The position numbers and the translations under genes are program-made. From Micromonospora sp. NBC_01699 (GTDB taxonomy: Bacteria > Actinomycetota > Actinomycetes > Mycobacteriales > Micromonosporaceae): a stretch of DNA of 64,000 nucleotides. The stretch spans positions 2,914,001 to 2,978,000 of the forward strand of contig NZ_CP109199.1 of assembly GCF_036250065.1 (NCBI RefSeq), read 5' to 3'. The notes below the pieces were generated by a model, which saw only the letters and a list, made by a program, of their open reading frames with translations, was not told the DNA's origin and did not search any database. Positions within the stretch are counted from its first letter, which is position 1. Each line of letters starts with the position of its first letter. Positions 1-8,654 of the stretch are shown here, one piece after another.

Positions 1-321
1 GCGGGTACGTGGTGGTCCAAGGCCGACCGCGAGCCGCCGCCTGTCCTAAAGGCCGCTGACAAGCTTGCGATCATGGAGTGGATCGTTCAGCCAGATAGAC
101 GGGGTCAGGGGATTGGCGCGCAGTTGATCCGTTGGCTGATCGACGGACGATCAGAGCCATGGGCAACCTTGGCATCTGACTCGCGCTCGGCTGCCCGAGC
201 CATATATGAGCGTGCGGGCTGGAGCGGTGTCGGTAAGGCTGTGCTTTCGTGGGGCCCGACCATGGATCTATTGGTGCTTCCGCTATCCTCGATCGAGCGC
301 AAATCAATCGCGCATCGATGA
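1..321 (+). CDS. GNAT-family N-acetyltransferase, 5' end outside the window
   Basis: The reading frame is open from the first base, so the N-terminus lies upstream of the window; the first ATG (73) is internal. The visible part contains the acetyl-CoA-binding motif A (VQPDRRGQGIGAQLI, i.e. V-x-P-x-x-R-G-x-G-I-G) followed by the usual C-terminal ARAIYERAGW segment of motif B. The family transfers an acetyl group from acetyl-CoA to an amine; the substrate cannot be read here. It lies in the lower-G+C stretch that also contains the CBASS operon. The GNAT call is firm, the substrate unknown. Confidence 0.8.
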   Translation, partial: AGTWWSKADREPPPVLKAADKLAIMEWIVQPDRRGQGIGAQLIRWLIDGRSEPWATLASDSRSAARAIYERAGWSGVGKAVLSWGPTMDLLVLPLSSIERKSIAHR

Positions 322-562
322 CCGCCTTTCAAATTGAGTCTCCGTAGAGGTGGCGAAAGCTCGGGCGTGACTTTTTGTACTTGAACAACTACTTGCGATG
401 AAGCGTTCAATGATTGGATGTCATTCAGAGATGGCCCGACCTCCGCTGAGGCTATTTGAATGACGATCGCATTGACTTGATAAGTCGTTACGTAGTAGAC
501 ATATTCCGAAGTTTGGGGCGAATCCGTCCGTTTCAAGAGATAATTTATGTCGATGCAACATC
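322..562. other. AT-richer intergenic stretch before the membrane/coiled-coil gene
   Basis: No gene is supported here. The segment is clearly A/T-richer than most of the window and must hold the promoter of the downstream plus-strand gene. No repeat or strong hairpin was seen. Minus-strand open frames across it lack coding character. Confidence 0.5.
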
Positions 563-1423
563 TTGATTCATCCACCTACAATCGGTCAGGTGGAAGCTTT
601 TACGGAAATCATCGACTGGTTCAACGCGGGACGGACCTCGGTAGTGATCTCGATGGCTGCCCTGGCTGGGGTTGTCTACTCGGCGCAGTCAGCCCGAGCG
701 GCCAAGGCGCAGACAGTCTCATCAGACAAGGCGGCGGTTGCCGCGCAAGAGCAGGCAGAGATGGCGCGGCAACAGGCTCAGATGGCGCATGAGCAGGTGG
801 ATCTAGGACGCCGACAAATCGATCTATTGCTGCGGCAGATCGAACAAGCGGAGCGGATGGAAGCTGCGAATCGGCTCGCGCGCCGCGAAGCTCTGGAACC
901 GGTAGTCATTGTGGATATCGCACCAGGCGCGAACGATCCTGGCGTCTTCGTCTTGACGATTGCTAATATCGGTTCCACGATTGCTAGGAACGTTCAGATA
1001 AAGGCGCCTGAGGAGATGCTCCGCTCGGACGGCACGAAGATGCACGAGTGGACCGTGTTCACTGAAGGTATTCAGACGATGCCTCCCGGACATAGGATGC
1101 AGTTCTTCTTTGACGTCAGTTTCCAGCCGTTCAAAGGCAACTCTCCACTGAAATGCGAGTTCGTGGTGGACTGCGAGGGTCCGTTCGGTCCAGTGCAGCA
1201 AGCTACCTACGTGGTTGACTTGACTCCTTACAAGGGCGCTTGGGCGGCGCCGACGACTCTCTATTCTGTGGTGAGGCAACTGGAGAACGTAACCGATGCA
1301 ATAAAAGCGACAGGAAAGATCATAGAACGGGAGCGGACTGCCGAACCGAAGTTGCTTGAGCGGTCGCTGGTCGAAACGAGCCAGGTAGACGACGAATACG
1401 CGACGTGGAAGGCGGCAGACTGA
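563..1423 (+). CDS. Hypothetical membrane-anchored coiled-coil protein
   Basis: I do not recognise a named family. The 286-residue product has one predicted membrane segment near residues 25-42 (TSVVISMAALAGVVYSA). A long Gln/Ala/Glu-rich helix follows at about 45-105 and is probably a coiled coil. The C-terminal half (about 110-230) looks like an all-beta domain with alternating hydrophobic strands. The start used is TTG 563; an in-frame GTG at 590 is equally possible, and neither has a strong Shine-Dalgarno sequence. It lies convergent to the CBASS-associated DAC gene and shares its lower G+C, so it may belong to the same acquired island, but no functional link is shown. Confidence 0.6.
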   Translation: MIHPPTIGQVEAFTEIIDWFNAGRTSVVISMAALAGVVYSAQSARAAKAQTVSSDKAAVAAQEQAEMARQQAQMAHEQVDLGRRQIDLLLRQIEQAERMEAANRLARREALEPVVIVDIAPGANDPGVFVLTIANIGSTIARNVQIKAPEEMLRSDGTKMHEWTVFTEGIQTMPPGHRMQFFFDVSFQPFKGNSPLKCEFVVDCEGPFGPVQQATYVVDLTPYKGAWAAPTTLYSVVRQLENVTDAIKATGKIIERERTAEPKLLERSLVETSQVDDEYATWKAAD

Positions 1424-1535
1424 GAGCTTCTGGCAACCCTCGATGTGTGTCTACAGATTCGCGAGCAGGTGGCGAAGCGGTCACTTGGCAGAGCTATGTG
1501 GCTTATACTAAATTCTCTACTGCTCCGCGTCGGCG

Positions 1536-3269
1536 TTAAGACAAAAACCGATCTTCATCCATGCGAGGGTCTGGATCGAATCTTTGCCGCAAAGCATCGC
1601 GAATCGCGGAATCGGTTAGAGTTTGGTCTAGTCGATCGAGCGCCTCATTTAGGTCCGTACATTGGCGCTGTGAAAGATAAAACTGGTGATCGCGGAGTGC
1701 TTGCAGCACGAATCCAAGGTCATTTAGGTCTGGCGTGGATACATCGGCGTTCCGAATCAGGCGAGCGACCAGGTGTTTTATGAGGGCTTGTTCAACTTTA
1801 CGTGGATATGGGGGGAGTATATCGATGGCGCCATCGGTGCTGTACACCACCACGACTGCATTGGGGATATTTTTTTCCGTCCCCTTGCTGGTTCTTAAGT
1901 ATCGAATCGGATTGTTGTATCGGCTGCCTCGACCTGGGTCTCCCGTGCCTGACGCTAGGCCATCGAGGATGACACCAATGGCATGGCATCGGCCCTGAGG
2001 GTCAACTAATACGCCGCCATCCATATCGGTGAGTTGCGCCATCATCTCGTCACTAATCTCAGTCGGTTGAACTGCCCAGGCTTGGGGAGCAAGGCGACGC
2101 GACTCCTCTGCGGCGTCGGCTGAAATGATAAGCATGGCGCCGTGACGGTTTTGACGGGCCGCCCGGGCCAGCCTTAGTAGGGTTTCGACGTTGGCCTCCG
2201 GAAATAGCCAGGAAACTCTCGCCGCAATGCCTGCAATGTTGGCGTCCACATCATCTGGCAGTTGGCTTATCCCATCTTTGACTTGTAGCACAGTCCTTTC
2301 GCCTTGCCGAAGCCGCCAAGAGTTACGGCCCGTAAAATCTATGCTCGCTAGCTCCGTGTCTGAATTTTCTGTAAAGTCATCTATTTCGCCGATGCCGTAT
2401 ATGGCCGATTGATACAGGAGAAGGCTGGTCTTCTCGGTTGCTACCTCCATCAACTTTCGGACCGCGTGAAGTCTGTCGATGGGAACTGGCGATTGGAGGT
2501 GCAGGTTGACCCTAATGCTCGTGGAATCTGGTGCTGCAACGATGATGGCTCCTCGGCCTACTCTCCCCTCGTAAGGAAGCGCCGAGAGGCTGCTAAGTAG
2601 CAAATCGCTATCGCGCGTTCCGTGTAGGCCGGTTGGATCGAGTGCTTCCGCAACAATAGTGGCGGTCGCTGCACGGACTAGCTCGAATCTCTGGCTTCGC
2701 AGGGAGGACATGCCGTAGCCGTTAGGATCGCTAGCCAGATGGAGCCATGATCGACGGAGAATTTCGTCAATAACTTGGGAGACTAAAGAAGAAGTGGCCA
2801 CCGTGCCGTCGCTCTTAGTGCGCCTCAGTTGTGGCGCCAGACCTATGGCTACTGAAGTCGTGGCGAGGGTGGCGTAGACGGAAAAATCTCCTACTGTTGC
2901 CGACTTTGGTGCCAGAAAATAGCGCCAGGATCTATTGCTGTTCGAGGAATTCAAGTAGCGTTGCAGGGCAATGCTGTGCCGGTAGTCTGGCCGTTCATTG
3001 TGCGGTCCATCGCCCCTGCCCTTAAGTATCGATTCAATTGCCGGGATGTCGATATCTCTGAATGCTCGCTCTACGTTCTGTGAAGCTGTGTTGTTCTGTC
3101 GCTGCAAGATGACTGTCGCGTCGTCCCCTGAATGACGTAAGCCGATAAGTGCTCCCTCTACTTCGCCGCGAAATCCGATCGCCTCCAAAGTGCCCTTGGT
3201 GGCGGCCTCTAGATGTGTTCTGAATTGCCAATCCAGGTCCCAAATTACCATCGTTTCCCATCGATTCAT
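1536..3269 (-). CDS. DisA_N/DAC-domain protein, third gene of a CBASS operon
   Basis: The 577-residue protein has a DisA-like diadenylate cyclase (DAC) domain at about residues 375-490. The catalytic DGA loop appears as D417-G418-G419 within DMDGGVLVDPQG. The ATP-contacting RHR motif is replaced by R-G-S-R-Y-N-N (447-453). Residues 1-370 look like the long sensor region of DAC-containing signalling proteins (Gly-rich strands GRVGRGAIIV and RKLMEVATEK). DAC enzymes make c-di-AMP from two ATP; with the altered RHR motif, catalysis is uncertain and nucleotide sensing is possible. The start lies 38 nt after the Cap15 gene on the same strand, so the two are probably co-transcribed. This gene is not part of canonical type I CBASS. 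Confidence 0.75.
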   Translation of the reverse strand: MNRWETMVIWDLDWQFRTHLEAATKGTLEAIGFRGEVEGALIGLRHSGDDATVILQRQNNTASQNVERAFRDIDIPAIESILKGRGDGPHNERPDYRHSIALQRYLNSSNSNRSWRYFLAPKSATVGDFSVYATLATTSVAIGLAPQLRRTKSDGTVATSSLVSQVIDEILRRSWLHLASDPNGYGMSSLRSQRFELVRAATATIVAEALDPTGLHGTRDSDLLLSSLSALPYEGRVGRGAIIVAAPDSTSIRVNLHLQSPVPIDRLHAVRKLMEVATEKTSLLLYQSAIYGIGEIDDFTENSDTELASIDFTGRNSWRLRQGERTVLQVKDGISQLPDDVDANIAGIAARVSWLFPEANVETLLRLARAARQNRHGAMLIISADAAEESRRLAPQAWAVQPTEISDEMMAQLTDMDGGVLVDPQGRCHAIGVILDGLASGTGDPGRGSRYNNPIRYLRTSKGTEKNIPNAVVVVYSTDGAIDILPPYPRKVEQALIKHLVARLIRNADVSTPDLNDLGFVLQALRDHQFYLSQRQCTDLNEALDRLDQTLTDSAIRDALRQRFDPDPRMDEDRFLS

Positions 3270-3307
3270 CAGGTGGAGTAGTCGGTGGTGGCGCTGGTTG
3301 ATCGGCG

Positions 3308-3925
3308 CTACCGGAAGTACTCGGCAGCCTCTGCAAAATCGTCGGCCAGACGTCTGTCTTGCTGCGTGAACTCAAGCTCGCCCTTGCTGTCGCGATCGGT
3401 CCAGTACCGGCCCCTGAGCCGCCGTACAGGTTGTCCGGACACGTCGAGAACTGCGGATCCGTGATGCATCCTGCTGCGATGCTCGATACGCATGTCAGGT
3501 TTATTGAAGTACAGATAAGTCAGAACGATTGAGCCGTCGATTTCGAATACATTTGCGAGTACGGACGTCGACCTTGATTCATTGGTGAGGAGTTTGACGG
3601 TAACGAGGGTCGCGGTCTGTTGGATGACCAGGTATACGGTTTTGGGAGCCGGTGACTTTCGGGTAGTGGGATCAATCCACAAAGAAGTAAGCGTCCCCTG
3701 CCAGGTGCCGCGGGCGCAACGAGGGACTCCTGGTATGCGTTGGATCAGAGGCAGTCGCCAGAGCCAGATGTCCCAAAGTGTAAGCACGAGCGTTGCGATG
3801 AGTACGGCGGCGGAGAAGAATCGCAACCAGCCGAGGTTGAACTCACGGTTCGTGAGCCAAGTGCCGGCCACGAAGACAAAGACCGCGACTGACGTGACAA
3901 CGCGGATGGTGAGCGTGCGTCTCAT
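3308..3925 (-). CDS. Cap15-like CBASS effector (two TM helices plus beta-barrel receptor)
   Basis: The 205-residue product has two N-terminal membrane helices (about residues 8-22 and 32-55) and then a compact beta-rich domain starting at GTWQGTL (about 73). That domain includes LVIQQTATLVTVKLLTNES, LTYLYFNKP and the closing LRGRYWTDRDSKGEL. This matches the Cap15 architecture, in which a cyclic-nucleotide-binding beta-barrel triggers membrane damage in infected cells. Its ATG overlaps the stop of the CD-NTase gene by 4 nt (ATGA), so the two proteins are translationally coupled as in two-gene type I CBASS. Known Cap15 proteins respond to cyclic dinucleotides; the ligand here is inferred only. 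Confidence 0.85.
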   Translation of the reverse strand: MRRTLTIRVVTSVAVFVFVAGTWLTNREFNLGWLRFFSAAVLIATLVLTLWDIWLWRLPLIQRIPGVPRCARGTWQGTLTSLWIDPTTRKSPAPKTVYLVIQQTATLVTVKLLTNESRSTSVLANVFEIDGSIVLTYLYFNKPDMRIEHRSRMHHGSAVLDVSGQPVRRLRGRYWTDRDSKGELEFTQQDRRLADDFAEAAEYFR

Positions 3926-4809
3926 GAGTGGAAACCCAAGTAATTCCAGGCCGCCTTAGCAAAGTCACGTCCATCGGCGCGGTTCCAGGACTGCTGGCTG
4001 TCGAATAGATACTTGCATTCGTTGACCTCCCTCCAGCGTTCGCGTTCTACGCTTGGTTCTCCGCCTTGGAGGCCACCCCAGATGTGGGCGATGATTCCTC
4101 GAACCGTCTCAGTCCAGGTTGACCTAAGAAAGATCTCGTCGGGGCAGCTATAAACTAAGCATTCGATAAAGAACGACGGCACCTCCCGATGGGTGCCCAC
4201 AATAACCATCGCATTCTCGACCCGCTTCATGATGCGCACAGTCTTTTTGTAGTACTGTCTGGTGAGGTTGTTCTTGTCTTTTCCGTTCTGCAACTGTTGA
4301 GTCGGGTAGTTGATGAGGCTGCTATTGTCCTTTTTGAAAACCTTGGTGCCCTCCCGGCGCCCACCGCTTGTGAAGTAATAGTGGTAGTCGAAGCAAGGGA
4401 CAACATCCGCCTCTACTCGAGCGCTGCCGGAGTTGATACGGAACGCGGTCGAGCCGGAGGAGTCGACCTGACCAGGGAACTTGGTCCGCAGCGCGGCGCC
4501 CAACTCCGACCGGAATTTTGCGGGTGTCCAGATCCCTGCATACGGCGATGCGGGTGGGTTGGCGCCTGAGCTTTCCGTCTCCCAGTAGATGAGATTGCTG
4601 CACTGCACCGCAATGTCTACGTCGCTGTCAGCCTTGACGTTCGTGTTGTTCGCATATGACCCCTTTGCGTAGACCTTGAGATCGCAGCCGTTGAACGCCG
4701 CGTGCTCCTTGATGGCCGCACGGATCATTCTCTCCGTGCGGTCCTGCTTGTCCTGTTCCGTCACGCTGGACGGAAGCGTCCAACCGCTCAGCTTGTCCTC
4801 TATATCCAC
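3922..4809 (-). CDS. CD-NTase (CBASS cyclic oligonucleotide synthase)
   Basis: This 295-residue enzyme has the nucleotidyltransferase signature: G50-S51 in KGSYANNT, the metal-binding pair D63 and D65 in DSDVDI, and a third acidic residue D135 in RVEADVVP. CD-NTases make cyclic di- or trinucleotides on phage infection. The length suits the CdnD/E/B-type range. The start is GTG 4809, preceded by GGAG at 8-nt spacing. It is the first gene of the minus-strand CBASS operon and overlaps Cap15. Product identity (c-di-AMP, c-di-UMP, cUA or other) cannot be read from sequence alone. Its G+C and codon choice are lower than in the flanking actinobacterial genes. Confidence 0.9.
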   Translation of the reverse strand: MDIEDKLSGWTLPSSVTEQDKQDRTERMIRAAIKEHAAFNGCDLKVYAKGSYANNTNVKADSDVDIAVQCSNLIYWETESSGANPPASPYAGIWTPAKFRSELGAALRTKFPGQVDSSGSTAFRINSGSARVEADVVPCFDYHYYFTSGGRREGTKVFKKDNSSLINYPTQQLQNGKDKNNLTRQYYKKTVRIMKRVENAMVIVGTHREVPSFFIECLVYSCPDEIFLRSTWTETVRGIIAHIWGGLQGGEPSVERERWREVNECKYLFDSQQSWNRADGRDFAKAAWNYLGFHS

Positions 4810-5090
4810 CCGTTAACTCCAATCAACCGATCGTGACCGCCCGATAGCTTCCAACCTTTGAGTGGGCGGGACTACCTTAGTTGGCGCTGGCGACTTTTCG
4901 TGGAGTTGGACAGACACGTGCGTTCAGACTCGAACCTGGAAGAACGCCGCAGAGCCTCCTTCGTCACGAGGCTCTTGTCATCGCAGCCACAAGCATGCGC
5001 GGCCGTGGCTGCTTTGGAACGGTTCGTTGAATTGGCCGGACCGGCATGCTACTGCAACGTGCCCTGCTGAGGATCGCAGCGAATAGCTGA
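4810..5090. promoter_or_regulatory. Upstream region of the CBASS operon
   Basis: No convincing gene lies between the CD-NTase start and the fucosidase terminator. The region should contain the CBASS promoter. It includes a small hairpin, AGAGCCTC (4951-4958) with GAGGCTCT (4968-4975), 8 bp with a 9-nt loop. A short plus-strand frame at 4858-5070 has no recognisable domain and was not called. This is also where the composition changes from the lower-G+C island to typical high-G+C sequence. Confidence 0.4.
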
Positions 5091-5131
5091 GGGCTCCTGC
5101 CGGCTCCCGGTACGGGAGTCGGCAGGAGCCC
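5091..5131. terminator. Strong hairpin terminator downstream of the fucosidase gene
   Basis: An 18-nt arm at 5091-5108 (GGGCTCCTGCCGGCTCCC) pairs with 5114-5131 across a 5-nt GGTAC loop. There is one G-T wobble and no gap. It lies just past the stop of the minus-strand GH95 gene and would work on either strand. Confidence 0.8.
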
Positions 5132-5163
5132 TGTGTGCGTACTGCTGGTGGTGCTGGTGGTGG

Positions 5164-8100
5164 TTAGCCGAAGGCGCGGGCTTGCCAGCCGACCACCTGG
5201 TCAGCGGGGAGTGCCGTCGGGAAGATGGCCACCCGGTCGAGTTCACCGGTGAGCCGCTGTCCGCCGTCCTGGTCTGCGGCGAACCGCAGCTCGCGGGTGG
5301 CGCAGCCGATGATGCCGCCGTCCGGCACCTTCGCCGTACCGGCCACCTGACCGTCGACGTAGACCGTGATGGCTCCGTCGTCGGCCATCGTGATGACCAG
5401 GTCGATGAACCGGCCGGTGGGCAGGGTCGCCGTGGTGGTCACGCCGTTGCCGGCGCCGATGAACCGGACCTGGTTGCTCGGCGTGAGGTCGATCAGGACC
5501 CCGTCGGTGCCGGGGTTGCCGCCGGGCTGGGAGTCGAACAGCCGGCGGTAGCTACCGGTTGTCGTCACCTTCACCTCGGCCGCGAACGTGGCCGTGTTCA
5601 GGTAGCCGAGCGTCGTCGGGGTCGTACGCAGGTAACGCTGGCCGTTGAGCGCCAGCGCGCTGCCGGTCGGGCCGGCGGCGACGTACCCGGCTCCGGTCTG
5701 GACCGTCGCGGTGCGCCCGTTGGGGGAGCGGTCCGCGATGGTGTCACCTGAGCTTGGGTCCCAGGCGACGAGCGGGCGGGTCTGGTTCGGCACGTCGCAC
5801 GGCGGCGGGACGGGCAGGGCGATCGAGGTGCTGGCGGTGGCCCGCCAGTCATCGTTGATGAGTCGTGCCTCGATCCGGTTCGGACCCGCCTCGGCTTCCC
5901 TGGTCGGGGCGACCGTGAACGTGTAGACCTGCGAGTCTCCGGGGCGGAGCTTCGGCGTGGCGATCTGGCCGGGCCGTACGGTCCAGCCTTCCGGAACGGC
6001 GAGCTTGACCGTCGAGGCCGGCACTGTGGCCGTACCCGATGCCTTGACTGTGACGGTGACCGGCGCGGTCTGGCCGACCTCCAGGGTGGCCGGCGCCGCG
6101 ATGTTGATGTCGACCTGGGCGGTGGCGACGTAGGTGTGGCCCTTGACGGCGTCGAAGGTGATCTTCTCGCCGCCGCCGGTGGTGGTGATCTTCCGGCCGC
6201 TGGCCGCGTCCACGAGGGTGTACGGGCCGGTGAACATCGAGTTGCGCAGGCTGACCTTGCCGGCGCGACCGGTGGTCACCTTGATCTCGTCGGCGGCACC
6301 GCCGGACCAGCGTACGTCCACGGTGTTGTCGCCCTGGGCCCGCAGGCCGGTGACGGAGCCGTTGGCCCACTTGCTCGGCAGGGCCGGCAGGACCTGGATC
6401 TCACCAGTTTGGCTCTGGAGCAGCATCTCGGCCATGCCGGAGGTGGCACCGAAGTTGCCGTCGATCTGGAACGGCGGGTGGGTGTCCCACAGGTTCGCCA
6501 GGGTGCTGCCCTTGAGCTGCTCGCTCAGCATCTTGTGCGAGTGGTCGCCGTCGAGCAGCCGGGCCCAGAAGTTGATTTTCCAGGCCTTGCTCCAGCCGGT
6601 GCCACCGTCGCCACGGGCGGTCAGCGAGACCTTGGCGGCCTCGGCGATCTCCGGGTTTTTGGTCGGCGAGATCTGCGAGCCCGGGTGCAGGGCGAACAGG
6701 TGCGACACGTGCCGGTGGGTGTCGGTCGGGCTGTCCAGGTCGAGCTTCCACTCCTGGAGCTGGCCCCACGAGCCGACCCGGATGCCCGGGTCGAGGTTCG
6801 CCAGGGCGGCCTTGACCTCGTTGCGGAAGGTGCCGTCGCCGCCGAGGATGCCGGCCGCCTCGATCGTGTTGGTGAACAGCTCCCAGACGATCTGCTGCGA
6901 CATCGACGCACCGGCAGTGAAGTCACCGTTTTCCGGCGAGTAGCTGGGGGAGACCACCAGCTTGCCGTCGCGCGGGTCGACGACCAGCTCGTCCATCCAG
7001 AACTGGGCCAGTTCCTTCATCATCGGGTAGGCCCGCTCACGGAGGAACTTGTCGTCCTTGGTGAACTGGTAGTGCTGGAAGTACGACTGGGCCAGCCAGG
7101 CGCCCGCCTCCGGGAACCAGAACGACTGCGGGTAGTTGTGCAGGCCGGTGAACCCCCACGGGTTGGTCTCGTTGTTGACCACCCAGCCCCGGTTGCCGTA
7201 GATCTGCTGGGCGGTGACCTTGCCCGGTGCCACCATCGAGTCGACGTAGTCGAACAGCGGGGCGGTGGTCTCGGAGAGGTTGGTGACCTCCGCCGGCCAG
7301 TAGTTCATCTGGAGGTTGATGTTGACGTGGTAGTCGGCGTCCCACGGCGGGTTGGTGGAGTTGTTCCACACGCCCTGGAGGTTCGCCGGCAGCGAGCCGC
7401 CCCGCGACGAGGCGACCAGCAGGTAGCGGCCGTACTGGAAGAAGAGGCTCTCCAGCGCGCGGTCGGCACCGGCGTTGCCCTTGTCGTAGTTGCGCAGCAG
7501 GTCGTCGGTCGGGATGTTCGGCATCACCTGGCCGAGGTCGAGGTTGACCCGGTCGAACAGGGCCTTGTAGTCGACCTGGTGCGCGGCGAGCAGCTCCGCG
7601 TACGACTTCGCCGCCGCGGTGTCGACCCGGCCGGTGACCGCCGCGTGTGGGTCGGTGCCCCGGTAGGTCGGGTAGACCCCGGCGTAGTCGGTGCCGGCGG
7701 CCAGCACCAGGGTGGCCGAGTTGGCGCCGGCCACGGTGACCGTGCCGTCGGTGCCGTCGGTCCGGGTGCCGCCGTCGTTGTTGACCTGGATCTGCGACTC
7801 GTACTTGAGCTTGTTGTCGTTGAGCGCCCCGGCGAAGGTGATCCGGCCGCCGGTGGCGGTGGTCGTCTTCGAGCGGTTGTTCGCCGCGGTCACGCCGGCG
7901 GTGAAGCCGACCTTGCCGGGCTGGTCGGCGCTGAGCTTGACCACCAGCACGTTGTCCGGGTTGCTGGCAAAGTACTCGCGGGTGTAGCGGACGCCCTCGT
8001 CGACGTAGCTGACCTTGGCGACGGCGGTGCCGATGTTCAGCTCGCGGCGGTATTCCTGGACCGTGCCCGGGTCCTCGGTCAGCCGCAGCGACAGGTCACC

Positions 8101-8577
8101 GAAGCTCTGGTAGGAGCCGAAGCTGCTCTTCGGCTGGCCGAGCCGGTTTGCCACCTCCTGCGGGGAGATGCGCCCGTTCTGGTTGATCAGGGCCTGGATG
8201 TCGGCGATCGCGTTCGGCCGGGGCGAGGTCCAGTTGCCGAAGTTGTAACCGGGCGCGCCCGGTCCGCCGGTCCACAGGGTCTTCTCGTTGAACTGCACGG
8301 TCTCGTTCGCGACCCGGCCGAACACCATGCCGCCGAGCGCGCCGTTACCGATCGGCAACGCCTGGGTCTCCCAGTCGGCGGCCGGTTCGTCGTACCAGAG
8401 GGTCAGCGGGTCGGCACCGGCCGCGAGCGGTGCGGTGTCCGGGGCCGCGAGCGGCGTCGGACCGGCAAAGGCGGGCACGGGTACGGCAACCGCCGCGGCA
8501 AGCACGCCAGCGAGCAGCGTACGGGGGAGAAGTCGTCTTCTTCGGGGGTGGTGGATCAACGGGGCCTCCGGAATCAT
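5164..8577 (-). CDS. Secreted GH95 alpha-L-fucosidase with C-terminal NEW3 and LamG-like domains
   Basis: The 1137-residue exported glycoside hydrolase starts with an Arg-rich N-region and hydrophobic core ending AVPVPAFA-G, a Sec or Tat signal. The GH95 body (about 45-800) shows GNGALGGMVFG, VNINLQMNYWPAE (about 418, the Asn pair), SPENGDF (about 546, catalytic Glu) and QIDGNFG (about 705, Asp). The family inverts terminal alpha-1,2-fucose (or galactose) from glycans. Two accessory regions follow: an NPCBM-associated NEW3-like beta domain (about 825-930) and a LamG/concanavalin-like carbohydrate-binding domain (about 945-1137). ATG 8577 is used; TTG 8559, five nt after GGAGG, is a credible alternative. 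The frame stays open upstream to 9429 but only as antisense to the kinase gene. Expression may be sugar-regulated, since an inverted repeat lies upstream. Confidence 0.9.
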   Translation of the reverse strand: MIPEAPLIHHPRRRRLLPRTLLAGVLAAAVAVPVPAFAGPTPLAAPDTAPLAAGADPLTLWYDEPAADWETQALPIGNGALGGMVFGRVANETVQFNEKTLWTGGPGAPGYNFGNWTSPRPNAIADIQALINQNGRISPQEVANRLGQPKSSFGSYQSFGDLSLRLTEDPGTVQEYRRELNIGTAVAKVSYVDEGVRYTREYFASNPDNVLVVKLSADQPGKVGFTAGVTAANNRSKTTTATGGRITFAGALNDNKLKYESQIQVNNDGGTRTDGTDGTVTVAGANSATLVLAAGTDYAGVYPTYRGTDPHAAVTGRVDTAAAKSYAELLAAHQVDYKALFDRVNLDLGQVMPNIPTDDLLRNYDKGNAGADRALESLFFQYGRYLLVASSRGGSLPANLQGVWNNSTNPPWDADYHVNINLQMNYWPAEVTNLSETTAPLFDYVDSMVAPGKVTAQQIYGNRGWVVNNETNPWGFTGLHNYPQSFWFPEAGAWLAQSYFQHYQFTKDDKFLRERAYPMMKELAQFWMDELVVDPRDGKLVVSPSYSPENGDFTAGASMSQQIVWELFTNTIEAAGILGGDGTFRNEVKAALANLDPGIRVGSWGQLQEWKLDLDSPTDTHRHVSHLFALHPGSQISPTKNPEIAEAAKVSLTARGDGGTGWSKAWKINFWARLLDGDHSHKMLSEQLKGSTLANLWDTHPPFQIDGNFGATSGMAEMLLQSQTGEIQVLPALPSKWANGSVTGLRAQGDNTVDVRWSGGAADEIKVTTGRAGKVSLRNSMFTGPYTLVDAASGRKITTTGGGEKITFDAVKGHTYVATAQVDINIAAPATLEVGQTAPVTVTVKASGTATVPASTVKLAVPEGWTVRPGQIATPKLRPGDSQVYTFTVAPTREAEAGPNRIEARLINDDWRATASTSIALPVPPPCDVPNQTRPLVAWDPSSGDTIADRSPNGRTATVQTGAGYVAAGPTGSALALNGQRYLRTTPTTLGYLNTATFAAEVKVTTTGSYRRLFDSQPGGNPGTDGVLIDLTPSNQVRFIGAGNGVTTTATLPTGRFIDLVITMADDGAITVYVDGQVAGTAKVPDGGIIGCATRELRFAADQDGGQRLTGELDRVAIFPTALPADQVVGWQARAFG

Positions 8578-8654
8578 CCGAGGTACGTGGTGGTGGTGTT
8601 GATGTTTTGGTGGATAAAAGCGGACTAATGGCAGTAAGGTGCCCGACAAGCATC

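Noticed and set aside
1445-1783. 112-residue plus-strand frame after the coiled-coil gene
   Set aside because: Overlaps the 3' end of the DAC gene in antisense, has no ribosome-binding site and no recognisable domain.
4921-4945. tRNA T-arm-like sequence (GGTTCGAGTC on the minus strand) near the island border
   Set aside because: No complete cloverleaf, acceptor stem or CCA region could be built around it, so neither a tRNA gene nor an attachment site is claimed.
6136-8628. 830-residue plus-strand open frame across the fucosidase gene
   Set aside because: It is antisense to a gene with clear GH95 motifs, has monotonous Val/Gly/Arg/Asp composition typical of shadow frames in high-G+C DNA, and no domain.
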